The notes under the pieces: model-generated
The model's database searches: none
What the model saw: only the letters and a program-made list of their open reading frames with translations
Told to the model about the DNA's origin: nothing
Shown here: in pieces, positions 1 through 10,938 of the stretch
How positions within the stretch are numbered: position 1 is the stretch's first letter
Layout: each line of letters begins with the position of its first letter
Translations under genes and position numbers: made by a program
NCBI GenBank assembly: GCA_013365325.1
Contig: JABVXV010000286.1
Span: 17,415-81,414, forward strand
Direction: 5' to 3'
Length of the DNA: 64,000 nt
From: Dipetalonema caudispina
Lineage: Eukaryota; Nematoda; Chromadorea; Rhabditida; Onchocercidae

Positions 1-882
1 ATTTTCGGATGTTGCAAAAAAGCGAAAAAAGAGTGAAACAAGGGTGGAGATGGATAAAGAGATAGCTAATCGAATAAAGAAACGAAAAACAGAACAGTTG
101 GAAACAGTCATTCAGAAGAAAACTGTGAAAGATAAAGTGAAGGTATTAGAATTCATGTACTCGTTTCAGCAGCTTTTTGAATAAAACTTGAATCTATTTT
201 CTTTTTTTGTGATGGCATTTGCGGCTTTTTATGACTCTTTTAAAAAATTTAATTTAAATATTTCATATGGATGTCCCGATTTTTGTTAGGAAACTTGGTT
301 TTCTTCCAGAAGAGAGAATTGAATATCATCCTCTTCATCTTATGTCTTTCTCTCTCACGGATGCTCTCTAATTTTGGAAAAAGTACTTGTAGTATGAGAT
401 TGTAATTTTGATTGCGAAAGACAACTGATTATCCATTCTTTCATGATAGGATTTGTTACAGTTAGAGCGAGATAACATCCAAATTGGTTCTTCTAGCTAC
501 TTGATGAAATTTCCAAACGGAGATGTGAACGATCGCTGCCAGTCTATACACCATGCAATAAATCAGATTCTGTTGAATATGTCAATTCACAGAAAATGTT
601 GAATATACTAAATCAAAATTCAGATGAAGAAAAGTTGATTTGTTACGTTTGTTACCTTTATTTTATATCTTTTATATTAATAAGTGATTTCCGATCTCCA
701 ATTTCATTATGTTCTGTGTCCTGTTTTTCACCTTATCATTATTTTAGCACCAGGAATCAGCCTTGTCTATTTTGTACCTACAGATTCCTGGTGAACTGTT
801 GCCTACTTTACTGACAGCAGGTAGTTGGAATGCACTGCCCAAAAAAGAAGTGGTCATTCTGTCGCTACTCGAAATAGTATAG
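1..882 (+). CDS. 3' end of an unrecognised lysine-rich protein gene
   Basis: Three exons in phase 0 can be joined: 2-142, 497-646 and 784-882, ending in TAG. The 5' part lies outside the window. The first exon is very rich in Lys, Arg and Glu (for example KKRKKSE and IKKRKTEQ), which suggests a nuclear or nucleolar charged protein. The last exon encodes a hydrophobic tail beginning IPGELLPTLLTAGSW. The donors are GTATTA and GTTTGT; the acceptors are TTCTAG and CTACAG. I do not recognise the family. Two other acceptor-like sites (after 309 and 448) could add or shift exons, and basic coding-like fragments at about 1099-1197 could be an alternative 3' end. The phase agreement supports the model; the function is unknown. 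Confidence 0.5.
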
Positions 883-3800
883 ATTCGTTGTGGAAACAGT
901 AAATCTTTGTGGGATAAAAAAGCTGAATTAATTAATCATGGTATACTTTAACAGCTGAGTAATATCGAAAAGCAGATATAACAGGTTTGAATTGATGATC
1001 ATAGTTAATGCTTAAGGTTGAAATGATTCTCCCATCTGTTTCATTGCTCAAACTTTGTTTCTAAACTATCACTGCTTATAAAGTATGAATTTTTATAGAG
1101 AAACCAAGACGAATGAAGCAGTGGAAGACAGCGCAACGATATTAGAAATCGTCGGAAGATATGGATGATAAAGAAGCCAAGAAAAAAGCAAAAAAGTGAG
1201 GTGTGAAAGGAATTTTTTTCGAGTGATTTACTTGGAGATTATAATTTGAAAGAAAAAAAAAATTGAGAAATTAATGCGGAAAAAAAGATTGAAAAATTAA
1301 CGGGGTAATCTCTGTTTGGTTTTTATCTTCGAGAATATTTAAGTTTCGTTAATGACTACTGGGAACTTTGTTTCTGTCGATTCTGAAAGGCCACGGTGCT
1401 GTAAGGTAATTAACAACTTGTTTTTTAGAAGTAAAAAATTATGAAAAATGAAGCGGTACCCTAAAATGGATAGATGGGCGAGACAACAATTTCACTGATT
1501 GTCAAATCAGCATGTTGATGGACGAAATTGAGGATCAACCTCAAAAGCAAGGAATAGAGAAGGCAGGCTGATATCGCCTATAATGTAGGGTATCGTTCTT
1601 TACTTTTCTTTACTTTAAAAGAAATGTAATACTTTAAAATTCTGTTGAAATTAAAAAAAGGTTATTAGTAGCAGGACTTTTTTTCACTTCTGATTTCATC
1701 TCATATTTAATCCAGTGACTAGTTTGAAAACTTTTTTCGCTTGTTTTTAAGCCAGTTCCATAAATCAAACTTTCTTGAAGGATTTTTTTCATAATCCATT
1801 CTCTGTTGTTTAGATTTTCTCGACAGTTTCATAGGCTTTGTTTTTTTTAGTTGCCAGTCATTTAGCTTCTCCAAATTTTCCATGCAAAAGACGTGAGTCT
1901 TGTAAGGTTTCTGGAGCAACTAATTTCTTTGAAAGTTACTTTAGGTAACATTTTATTATGAATTTTTATAATCTAACAGCAGATGAATGCAAGTGTTGTC
2001 TAAATTTTTTCTCTATTCCAGATAATTGACGAAGTCAGTTAGACTGACGTTTTGCAAAAATTACTGACAGTTTTCTGGCTCGATTTAAATTGCTTCTAAT
2101 ATATTATGATACAGAAAATGGATATGCTCATAAGCTAAAATTATTATTCGTCTCATTTATCAAGTAAATATTTTATTAGAAAATATGACTACACAACTTT
2201 CTTCATTTTCCTTTTTCTTCAATTGATGTAATAATGTTTTTTTGTTTCTGGCTCAATTGTGGTTTTCTTCTATTTTAGTTTTTGTTGTTTGCATCAAAAT
2301 TTTTATAATAAAGCCAATAACTTTCTGTCCTCTCATCTGATCATTAAGGCATACTGTTTAACATTATCGGTGTCCTAGTTAATTACTGAAAACACATCTT
2401 TTCGCAAAATACTGACATGTGTCGTTATCTGTTCATTTATCAATTCATTATTTCATCTGTATTTCAATTACTTTTCCGAATTTCCTTTTTTTCCAGATTT
2501 GTTTATGAAACAGAAGGTTTTTTGAACTTCAGTTACATCTTTCTTTTTTAATTTTAATAAAATTACGTGAGATTCCATGTAATAACAAATGACCACCTTT
2601 CACTAGACATTTCTTTAAAACCATTAGTACAATTATTCATTTTCAAAAGATAATTGAATAAACATAAACAAATTACATGGTAAACTCCATTTACGGAGTT
2701 CATAACAAATTGAAAGAGGACATTTCCCTAATAGGAAAAACAAAAAAAAAAAGAAAGAAAAAAAGAAGAAAATAACAATGATAGAAAAATTTATTAGTTA
2801 TTAGTTGTAGAACTATTCACAAATATTTTTATTTGAGACATAAGAACTTTGATAAGAGAAGGATTACTTTGTCCCTTTTAGCAATATTATAAAAAATTAA
2901 GTAATTAATGGCATTTATTCATTTTTAGCTTCTCACTAATAATATAGATACCAGTGCATTATTGCATAATCTATTAGAATAATTACAAAATGACATATTA
3001 TTTCATTGGAATATAGAAACAGAAAATATCACGGAGAAGGTTTTAAATCTAATTTTGCAAACAGACTTTTTAAAGGATTAAGAAAATGCAAAATAAATCA
3101 CTTTATCAGTTTTTTCTTTTTTTTTTTTTTAACATTTCTCACAATGAACTGCATTCATTTGAAGCAAAGAAAAATTATGATTACGTCAAAATGAAAGAGT
3201 ATGATTAAAGACAGAATAGAAAAAATAACTGAAATTAGAGGAAATATTAAAAAGTCTTAGCGTTTTGGGTCTAAGTTTGATCACAACCACTAATTATACA
3301 GATTGATAAGATGATTCTTGAAGCAACATTTCACGAGCAATGGATCAAAGTTGAGGTGAAACGATTGAGAGAATATGCGAAAAATATTATTTTACTACCT
3401 GAAATGTGAACAAGGAAGAGTAAAAAATGATGATGATAATGATAATGAAAGAGTACTATCAAGAAATAAATGGAAAAAATAGTTAAGTACATTTTTAATT
3501 TCTGTTAAAGAATGCTCCATTGTGTTAAAAATGCAATAAATTACAATCAATACTGTTGATAATGACAAATGATAAATGATCAAACTGTTACGAAGGAAAA
3601 TTTTCTACCAATATTTTTTCGTTATTTTTATCATAATAATTAATCCTAATAAAATTGAAGCATTTATTTGTTATTAATAATTAGCGTAACAATATTTTAA
3701 AGGAGAAATAATTTTAATTTTAAACCTATTGCATTATACATATCAACTAAAGGATATTTTATCAATTAATGATGAGTGATAATAATTTTATATCTTTAAA

Positions 3801-4420
3801 GGAAATAATTTGAGGGAATAATGTATTGTTAGTTTGTCTCAATACAATCTGCAATGGATGAACAATTTGATTGATTAATCTATAAAGGATAACATATTCA
3901 AACTATAAAAAGGTTTGACGTATACCACGTATATCAAGTAAGTCTTGTCATCTTCAATTCCACTTAAATCCGTGTAAACTATGTTTTAAGCCATTTTGGT
4001 CTTACAACGATCACTATGCTACTGTATGTCTTAGTAAATTGTCAATTGAAAGATTGCATTTTGAATGGTTGTACATTTTATTCATCGGGATAACTTTGAT
4101 AGGATTGGGTACTAAGCTTATGAGAAGGTTAAGCTTGCATTTTGCAGGGACAGTAAGTTATATACTATAATTTGCATCTTGCAATAACATGTTACAGCTT
4201 GCATGTTGTACCAAGAATAGGTTATCATACTATAGCTTGCATCTTGCAATAAAAGTAAATTGTTTATTATAGTATGAGCAGAGAAAAAGAATATGATTTA
4301 TATGCCTGTAGGAGGATGCAATTTTCTGATATATTTTATATTTTGACTATTACGTCGTGTTATCATCCTGTAAACTTTTAAAGGAATCGTTTCATTTTCT
4401 GTTTCATATAATTTGTTTTA
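883..4420. other. AT-rich intergenic stretch
   Basis: No convincing gene was seen. Short basic coding-like fragments at 1099-1197 may belong to the upstream gene. Homopolymer A and T runs are frequent. Near 4131-4255 four degenerate copies of a TTGCATnTTGCA-type motif lie just upstream of the MRPL12 gene. Confidence 0.5.
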
Positions 4421-4421
4421 G
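4420..4421 (+). other. Putative spliced-leader acceptor, MRPL12
   Basis: The sequence TTTGTTTTAG ends eight bases before the first ATG (4430). No upstream coding exon in frame is apparent, so this is probably a trans-splice acceptor. Confidence 0.5.
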
Positions 4422-4429
4422 TAAAGGAT

Positions 4430-5803
4430 ATGGAAATAGTTTGCATGCGAAATGTATTGGCAAGAGCAGTCACTTCACGAAATCATTTAACACTACTGAT
4501 AAGAAACACGAGGCATGCCACAGGTTAGCATCTATTTGTGCTTGTAAGCGTAAACCCATTTTAAGGATTTCGTATATTTCTTCAAGATTGTTTTTGAATT
4601 CTCACTAAGAGCTTACTGTGGTGGTAATGATTGGTTATAGTGAGTTCGATCGGAGCATTAATCAACGAAAGAGATTACTGGTTCAAAGTTCAATTCATTC
4701 CTCTAAGTCTATCCTTTGGATTTTAAAGAATGAGTAATCAGTGATTGAATTGCTTTATGTTAGATATAATGCTACCGCTTCGTGGTTTTGTTGAAATAAT
4801 GGGTGTGATTATTTTGCTAGCAATTTCTATTAATCTCTTGCAAACGACTGTACTAATTAGTCGGCGGACAATTAGGAAATAAAACAGGCAGTTGTTAGTC
4901 TAGAAGTAGGCCTCTCTTTTATAAATGAATTTCTGTTTCAGGGGGCACAGCAGAAGCACCACTTCCATTAGAAAAGTCAGCTTCACAATCTTCAGAAGCC
5001 AAAAAAGCAACTGCAACATCTGCAAAAGTCGAAAAATCTGAGGTTACTGAAGGGACGCATACAATCCCAGAAAAGATGCAAAAGTTGGAGACACAAGCTC
5101 CTTCTATGAATGATATCAAAGGAATGGAGTTATCTGTCAAAACAACCATTGATCAGAAAACTGCTCAGCTACCGTTGGAGCCGGGGAAGGCATCCCCGCT
5201 TCCACATCGCGATGGCGAAAAAGTGGTGTCGGAACGGATCCTTCGGTTAGCAAATGAAATAGTCAGTTTAACGATATTCGAAGTGGCAGATCTGAATAAT
5301 ATGTTGAAAAAGAAATTGAATTTGCCAGACGTTCCCGTTTTCGCTCAGTCTTTTGCTACCCCTGCTGCAGGTAAAAGTTCTTGTCATAAAGTCGTGAATT
5401 TTCAGTACAAAGAATGTCAATGTTTTTTGAAAACCTTTTCCTCCTTTACAAGCGAAACATTTTCCTAACCTCATTTTTCCTTTTTAAACTTTACTCTTAT
5501 TTTATTTTTCTCTCTCATCTGGATTAAACTTCTTTCTCTCTTGCAGAAAAAGAAGAGGAATCAGAGAAATCTCAAGTATCGCAAAAGATGTTTTTCTCGG
5601 TGAAATTAACGAAAGTGGATGATTCAAAGAAAATTCCACTGATCAAAGAAATCCGCACAACAGTTGAAGGTTTTAATTTAGTACAGGCGAAGAAATTTGT
5701 GGAGGCGCTACCTGCTACGGTGAAAGAAGATCTGAGCAAAAACGAAGCTGAAGAATTGAAAGCAAAACTTGAAAAATTAGGTGCTGTCTGTGAAATTGTT
5801 TAA
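4430..5803 (+). CDS. mrpl-12: Mitochondrial ribosomal protein bL12m (L7/L12)
   Basis: Three exons, 4430-4523, 4942-5370 and 5547-5803, join in phase (1, 1) to give about 259 residues. Exon 1 starts with either of two in-frame ATGs (4430, 4445). After the second it is rich in Arg and Ser with no acids (MRNVLARAVTSRNHL), a typical mitochondrial presequence. Exon 2 has a low-complexity Ala/Ser/Lys/Glu linker and then the L7/L12 dimerisation helix region (ANEIVSLTIFEVADLNNMLK). Exon 3, residues about 189-259, is the L7/L12 C-terminal domain that recruits translation factors to the stalk (KIPLIKEIRTTVEGFNLVQA, ending LGAVCEIV). The protein is longer than the human one (about 198) because of the linker. 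The family call is secure; the choice of start is not. Confidence 0.93.
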
Positions 5804-7476
5804 ACTTTCCTATTACCTTGCTCCAACGACCAAGTCTTGTCGAACTGATATACATTAGTATTTAATGAGGAAATATGTTGCAAAGTTACCTCAAACTTTA
5901 AATGTGATGTTATCGATGTCTTTAAGATATAATTTCATGCCAAAATCTAACTGGTCTCTTTGCCTCAAAGCTATCAGCTTATAGTAATAGCATTCCTACT
6001 TTTTATACGCTTCTACGAATTTAGAATATAGGATTCAAGAATTGAATTGGTAGGGAAACAGATAATCAAGAAATAATTAAATTGCGCTAGATAGCTGAAT
6101 CACCACCCTTTTACCTTCTTGTAGTTGTTTGGATCTATGATTAATTTTCACAATTTTGTAGTTGTTTGCAAAAAATCTTAAGAGAAATAATATGCTCTTT
6201 CCTGTGGCGAATAACATAATGAATTGAATTGTTTTAGTGCACTTAATTTTTATTTCTCCATCAACTCCAGTTCTATCACGGGATGAGTGAATGGAGCTTT
6301 ATGAACATTTTCTAGGAATGTTTGTTATATCTGTTTGTATTGTTTGCCATTATGAAATATTTTTAGATGTTATCATTTGTAAAATAAATGTTGTTAGCTT
6401 TTGTACAATTTATTTTTGTTGCCATTAGAAGAGTTTACTGGCTTCTTGCCATATTTGCAGTTATCGTTTATCCACTGGCTATTTTTAATCAAAATTTTAT
6501 AAAATAGTATATGCACTGATGGGTAGCACTATTTAGAGTGGATTGTATTTGTTTTGAGGTAGCGAATGTTGGAAGAGCAAGTTGAGATTTTACTTGATTA
6601 ATAGTGGCTGAGTGTTTCCTCCGGATTTTCCAAGAGGAAATGATTGATGGGTTCGTGGATTTGCATTGATTTCTTTATCAAACATATATTAGCTTGATTT
6701 TTAATGTTCATAAGATGGAAAAGACTAAGCGAATAATTCAGCGTGCTCTTTTTGGAGAAATCAAGCTTTAAATCGTTAAGTAAACCTGTCTTTAAACGAT
6801 ACTGAATGAAAACTTCGTCTAATTCATTCTCTTTCTTGGTGGAGTTACTCATTATGAACGATCGAGATATTCTTTTTTTTGTCTTGGTAGTAAAGTTAAT
6901 TATTACAGTCATTTTGAAAACTTCACCAGCCTACAGCTATTCGTCTGGAACGTATTTGATATCTCCACTCACTTCTTGTTCTGTTTCAGTGATATTAATG
7001 GGGTGGGTTCATAGAATATTTCACTATGAAATTTCAGACTTCATTGGGTCAAAAAAGTTTTGTGGATTCGTTTAGATGAGTATTGTCACCTATAGTTGAA
7101 CTTCCTGTCTTTTTTCCCAGTTCTTTTTTAACTGAGTTCATTTAACAAGGTTAGAGTTCATTTCTGTCACGACAGTTTTAGGAAGTTTATTTCGGTGACG
7201 GTGTTGCTTGTATTATTATAGAAAATAATTTTCCTTTCTATTTTCAATGCATGACAAAGAAAAAGCAGTGTCCACTTGGTTTGGATCATATATTGTTCTG
7301 ATATCATGATGTCTTTACTGTTCCATATATTTTTAGAGGAATAGAATATCGATCAATTGGGAATTTGATTTTCCGGAATCCTCAGTGAGGGTGGAATTAT
7401 TATGGGATATTTATCGAGGAAACCGATATGCGACCCAAATAAAAGACAGATGATCTCTAATGTTCAGTTATTTTGC
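5804..7476. other. Intergenic, MRPL12 3' UTR then gap
   Basis: An AATAAA-type signal near 6381 may end the MRPL12 transcript. Overlapping antisense ORFs at 6598-7075 have no recognisable domain and look like chance openings in AT-rich DNA. Confidence 0.45.
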
Positions 7477-7478
7477 AG
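7477..7478 (+). other. Putative spliced-leader acceptor, ZNF706-like A
   Basis: TATTTTGCAG ends 28 bases before the ATG at 7507. The upstream reading frame stays open to an ATG at 7402 but gives residues with no counterpart in ZNF706, so the acceptor and the 7507 start are preferred. Confidence 0.5.
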
Positions 7479-7506
7479 AGTGATATTGTTAATAAAAAGA
7501 AGCTCA

Positions 7507-8410
7507 ATGGCTCGTGGCCACCAGAAGTTCCAATCACAGCAAAAAAACTTGAAGAAACAAGAGGAGTTGAAGAAATCAAAGGGAAGTGATCAAAAAGCAG
7601 CTGCTATAAAAGCACTTACACACAAGTGTACTGTTTGTATGGTAAAGTTTTCTTCTGGAAGTTCAGTTATCGTAGTGGGCAAACTTGACATGAACTTTCG
7701 CGATCTCTTTTACGCGGTAGTAAATAATTTTCCAAATCTTTAATTCCTTTAAGTTGAATTGTTGGCATTGGTTCTTTCATCATGTTCCATTTTACCATTT
7801 GGCTTTTATCAGAATAGTAGTTCGTCGGATGGATGAAATGGATAACAAAACAAAATGGATGGAAATTAGTCGGTTCAAATTCATGTTAAAAAAAAAGTTC
7901 ATTCCGAGATGGCCATCATTACCATAGAGCGGTTTTAGAACGAACTGTTTCCTGGGGAGGAATCTTTGGTTGTTTCGGAAGATTATGGAGATTGGTGCCA
8001 CTTATGAGGTCATTTTAAATTTCGTCCTCACATGTTTAGTCCTAACTAACTAACATATTCAAAGTGCATAAAGGTTGCAATCTTGTAAATTGTACACTCG
8101 TAGCCATGCTTACATGCCAACGAAAGCTGTTTTTTATACGGGTAATTTTTTTTATGGTTCTCGGAAATAATGTAATAACTTCTGGGGATTGATTAAAGAA
8201 TTTAACAAGAGGTAGGATTTATTCTTTCTGTAAGCAGATGATGCCAACTTTTAGGTTTTTGGCAAGTTCAAAAATATAATCAGAAAAATCAAGTACCAAA
8301 AATATTTGTTGTAGGCATTGATGCCAGATCCGAAAACCTACAAGCAACATTTCGAATCGAAGCATCCGAAAGCTACTCTTCCACCAGAATTGGTTGATGT
8401 TCAGGCGTAA
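7507..8410 (+). CDS. znf706: ZNF706-type small C2H2 zinc-finger protein, copy A
   Basis: Exons 7507-7641 and 8315-8410 join in phase 0 to give 76 residues, the same length as vertebrate ZNF706. The N-terminus is the 4F5/SERF-like basic segment (MARGHQKFQSQQKNLKKQ). The finger follows with CTVC at the splice junction and HFESKH after it. The C-terminus ends PPELVDVQA, almost as in ZNF706. In vertebrates the protein represses Klf4 and helps stem cells leave self-renewal; its role in worms is unknown. The next gene (9211-9918) is a paralogue with its intron at the same codon. Confidence 0.93.
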
Positions 8411-9184
8411 ATATACTGGAATCATATTAGCACAACAAGCATTTTCCCTTTGTGATGTAAAATGAGGATTACCTTGTATTATCCATGTATCTCGCTGGCA
8501 CATTATCGATTTCCACCATAATTCCTGCACCATTAATGGCGCAGTTGTGTACATTGTCTCTGTCTTTTATGAATACTCCTTTTTCTGCCTCTTAATTTTA
8601 TTAATATGGTGGTATTATTCATTTAACTGGTAACCAATATAAGACAATGCTAATTCATTGAGTGACTACAGTTCATTTGGTGGTGGCAGCCTTTTTAATC
8701 AGTGCAATTATAGGCAATAGTTTCAATGTCTTTTTATTTTTTCCCCGATTATTATCTTCTTTCCATTGTGTAAAATTTAAATATGGGTTTTTAACTACCG
8801 GTTAAAGAAATGAATAAACGATTTTCTTCTAGTTCGTAAATTAATGGTTTTCTTTCGGTATTAAGCCAAGGATTTTACTTAGGAATTGTTCGATTTCATG
8901 TGCAATTTAAATTTAGCTAGCATGCTACTCGGCAAGTCACTGCAATGATATTGGTTAATTTTCTTTATAAAATTCGGAAAGAAATACATTACGGAAGAGG
9001 CTATGCTTGCTCAGGATCGAATTATAACTTGATTTTTGTGGTTTTTGATTCCGGTAATTTCTTTTGAAATGATATGTCCATTAATAGATAAGATTGGAGA
9101 ATACTTTTAAAGAGTTTCGTGGTAATTATGTTAATTTTTTGAAACTACCTATGCGCTTAAGCTGGGTATCGACAACACTTTTCT
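8411..9184. other. Intergenic between the two ZNF706-like genes
   Basis: About 770 bases of AT-rich sequence with no coding pattern. It must hold the 3' UTR of copy A. The spacing is longer than a classical nematode operon gap. Confidence 0.4.
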
Positions 9185-9186
9185 AG
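9185..9186 (+). other. Putative spliced-leader acceptor, ZNF706-like B
   Basis: ACTTTTCTAG ends 24 bases before the ATG at 9211, with no upstream coding exon apparent. Confidence 0.45.
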
Positions 9187-9210
9187 CACCGGTATCGACA
9201 ACTATCAGCA

Positions 9211-9918
9211 ATGACGCGCGGTCACATGAAGATGCAAGCTAAAGCAAAAAATATGAAGAAGCAGGAAGCATTGAAGAAATCGATTGGGCATGACCAGAAG
9301 GGTGCGTGCCTCAAATCGCTTATCTATAAATGTACTGTTTGTATGGTAAGTTTCAACAAAAATAATAAAGGTCGATGTTTGTATATGTTTATTATGTAAT
9401 TTTTATGTAACAACAGATTCAGGCCTACTTTTTAATTATGCAAGTAACATTCTGCTATTTTATCATAATTTATTAAGCTTTGTTTTGAGTGTTACCCTCA
9501 GGTATTGGCTTTAGTAATGTGTAACGAAGTGAAACATCCTTGACAAAATTTCATCATTTTTAGTTTGGGATGAAGAATTCGCTTTTCCCATGAACTTTTT
9601 ATTTGTTAATTATCATATCTTCATTCTTCGAGTAACAGTTATTCAGAATTGGCGTCGTGACCTCTCTTGTGCCTGTAAAAAGCTTACCTAACTTCTCGGT
9701 TATTTGTAGTAGCCAAATTATCACGTATCATTTGTGATTTTAGTTCCTAAAAAGATATTCCTTCTAAAAGAATTCATTTTGCCGAAGTTTCAGCCAACAA
9801 TTTTTTTTACTTCCAGGCGCAGATGATGGATAAAAGGAGTTACAAGGAGCACTTCGAATCGAAGCATCCAAAAAGTCCGCTACCGGCAGAGCTGATGGAA
9901 CAACCGGCAGGATCATAA
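9211..9918 (+). CDS. ZNF706-type small C2H2 zinc-finger protein, copy B
   Basis: Exons 9211-9345 and 9817-9918 join in phase 0 to give 78 residues. The basic N-terminus (MTRGHMKMQAKAKNMKKQ) and the finger residues (CTVC, HFESKH) are kept. Copy B differs from copy A in much of the N-terminal segment, has MDKRSYKE where A has PDPKTYKQ, and its tail ends MEQPAGS instead of VDVQA. The identical intron position and phase show tandem duplication. Both copies look intact, so this is probably a diverged functional paralogue rather than a pseudogene. Confidence 0.88.
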
Positions 9919-10938
9919 TTCCAATGGTGTAGCTCATTATGTATGATTATTGATATCATGATTCCTTTTCCCGGTTTCTACAGTGATTATTTTTTCTTTG
10001 TTTTATAAAAATTATTATGAGTATTTGTGCTGTACGGTGTTTCATACTTTAATGATGATTTATTTCATTTATTATCTTGATGAACTTGAAAAGTTTTAAA
10101 TTTTTAGAATAATATTGCTTGAATTTCGAAATATTTTCAAGTTTCTGTATCTTCTTCTCAGGTGGGAGCGAGATAAAGAGAATATAAAATTTCTGTAAAT
10201 CTTTGATTTCATCCCAGTCAATCTTTTCGTGGAATTTTTTCGTGTCGATATTCTGCGTGGAACGCGTCATATAACTGAATTCTTTTATTCCATCTCAAAG
10301 TTCTACCGTTTCACTCTTTTCCCTTATCATTTGTCACCAAACCGATTGCTTCCACAAATATTATTTTCATTTTATGATGAAATGAGCTGACAAATAGTGC
10401 TTTGGAGAATGTTTCAATTTTTCGTCCACTTAATTTTTGATTTCAGTGGTAAATAAAATTAAACGCGACGTTAGCATTTTTAAATTTATTTTGGCTTGCC
10501 AGTAAACAAAGTGTTTTTAACATTGACAGCAAGACGTCTTTATTATTAATTATCATCAAATGTAATGAAAGAGATGGACATTATAATCTAGAATAGTACG
10601 ATCCAGTAGTACTGAAGAAATCATGGGTTCAATTGAAAGGATGGAGTGAGATTAGGAAAGTAAAGACTGCTGTTTTTTATCCTATCACGGAAAATAGATC
10701 TCTAATTAAGTGTTTCCTTACTGCGAGGTCAGTTTTTAGGAGAGAAGAATTAGATTAGTCTTGAACCTTGCTTGACTTTTATGGATTTTCTTTTTTTTGA
10801 CAGCACAGAAAGATTTTGAGCTTCTTCCTGGATAGAAAAAGTAGAATATGCTATTATTAGTAGCAGTTCTATTTATTTATGAGGATGAGTAAATTTGTGA
10901 TTAATTGGGGAATGACCATTTAAGGGAGATGTTCGGAA
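9919..10938. other. Convergent intergenic gap
   Basis: It lies between ZNF706-like B (+) and the DM9-like gene (-). Apart from the small minus-strand ORF at 10049-10270, nothing is recognisable. Confidence 0.4.
10049..10270 (-). CDS. Possible small unrecognised ORF
   Basis: A 73-residue ORF beginning with ATG. Its start lies four bases after a consensus-like acceptor (AATTCAG), as if trans-spliced. The first half is charged and of mixed composition (MTRSTQNIDTKKFHEKIDWD); the second half is Lys/Ile/Asn-rich, as AT-rich noise would be. It has no family match that I know. It could be a real small gene or chance. Confidence 0.28.
   Translation of the reverse strand: MTRSTQNIDTKKFHEKIDWDEIKDLQKFYILFISLPPEKKIQKLENISKFKQYYSKNLKLFKFIKIINEINHH

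Noticed and set aside
6598..7075. Overlapping ORFs of 104 (-) and 89 (+) codons
   Set aside because: They overlap each other, show AT-driven composition and no domain or splice evidence.
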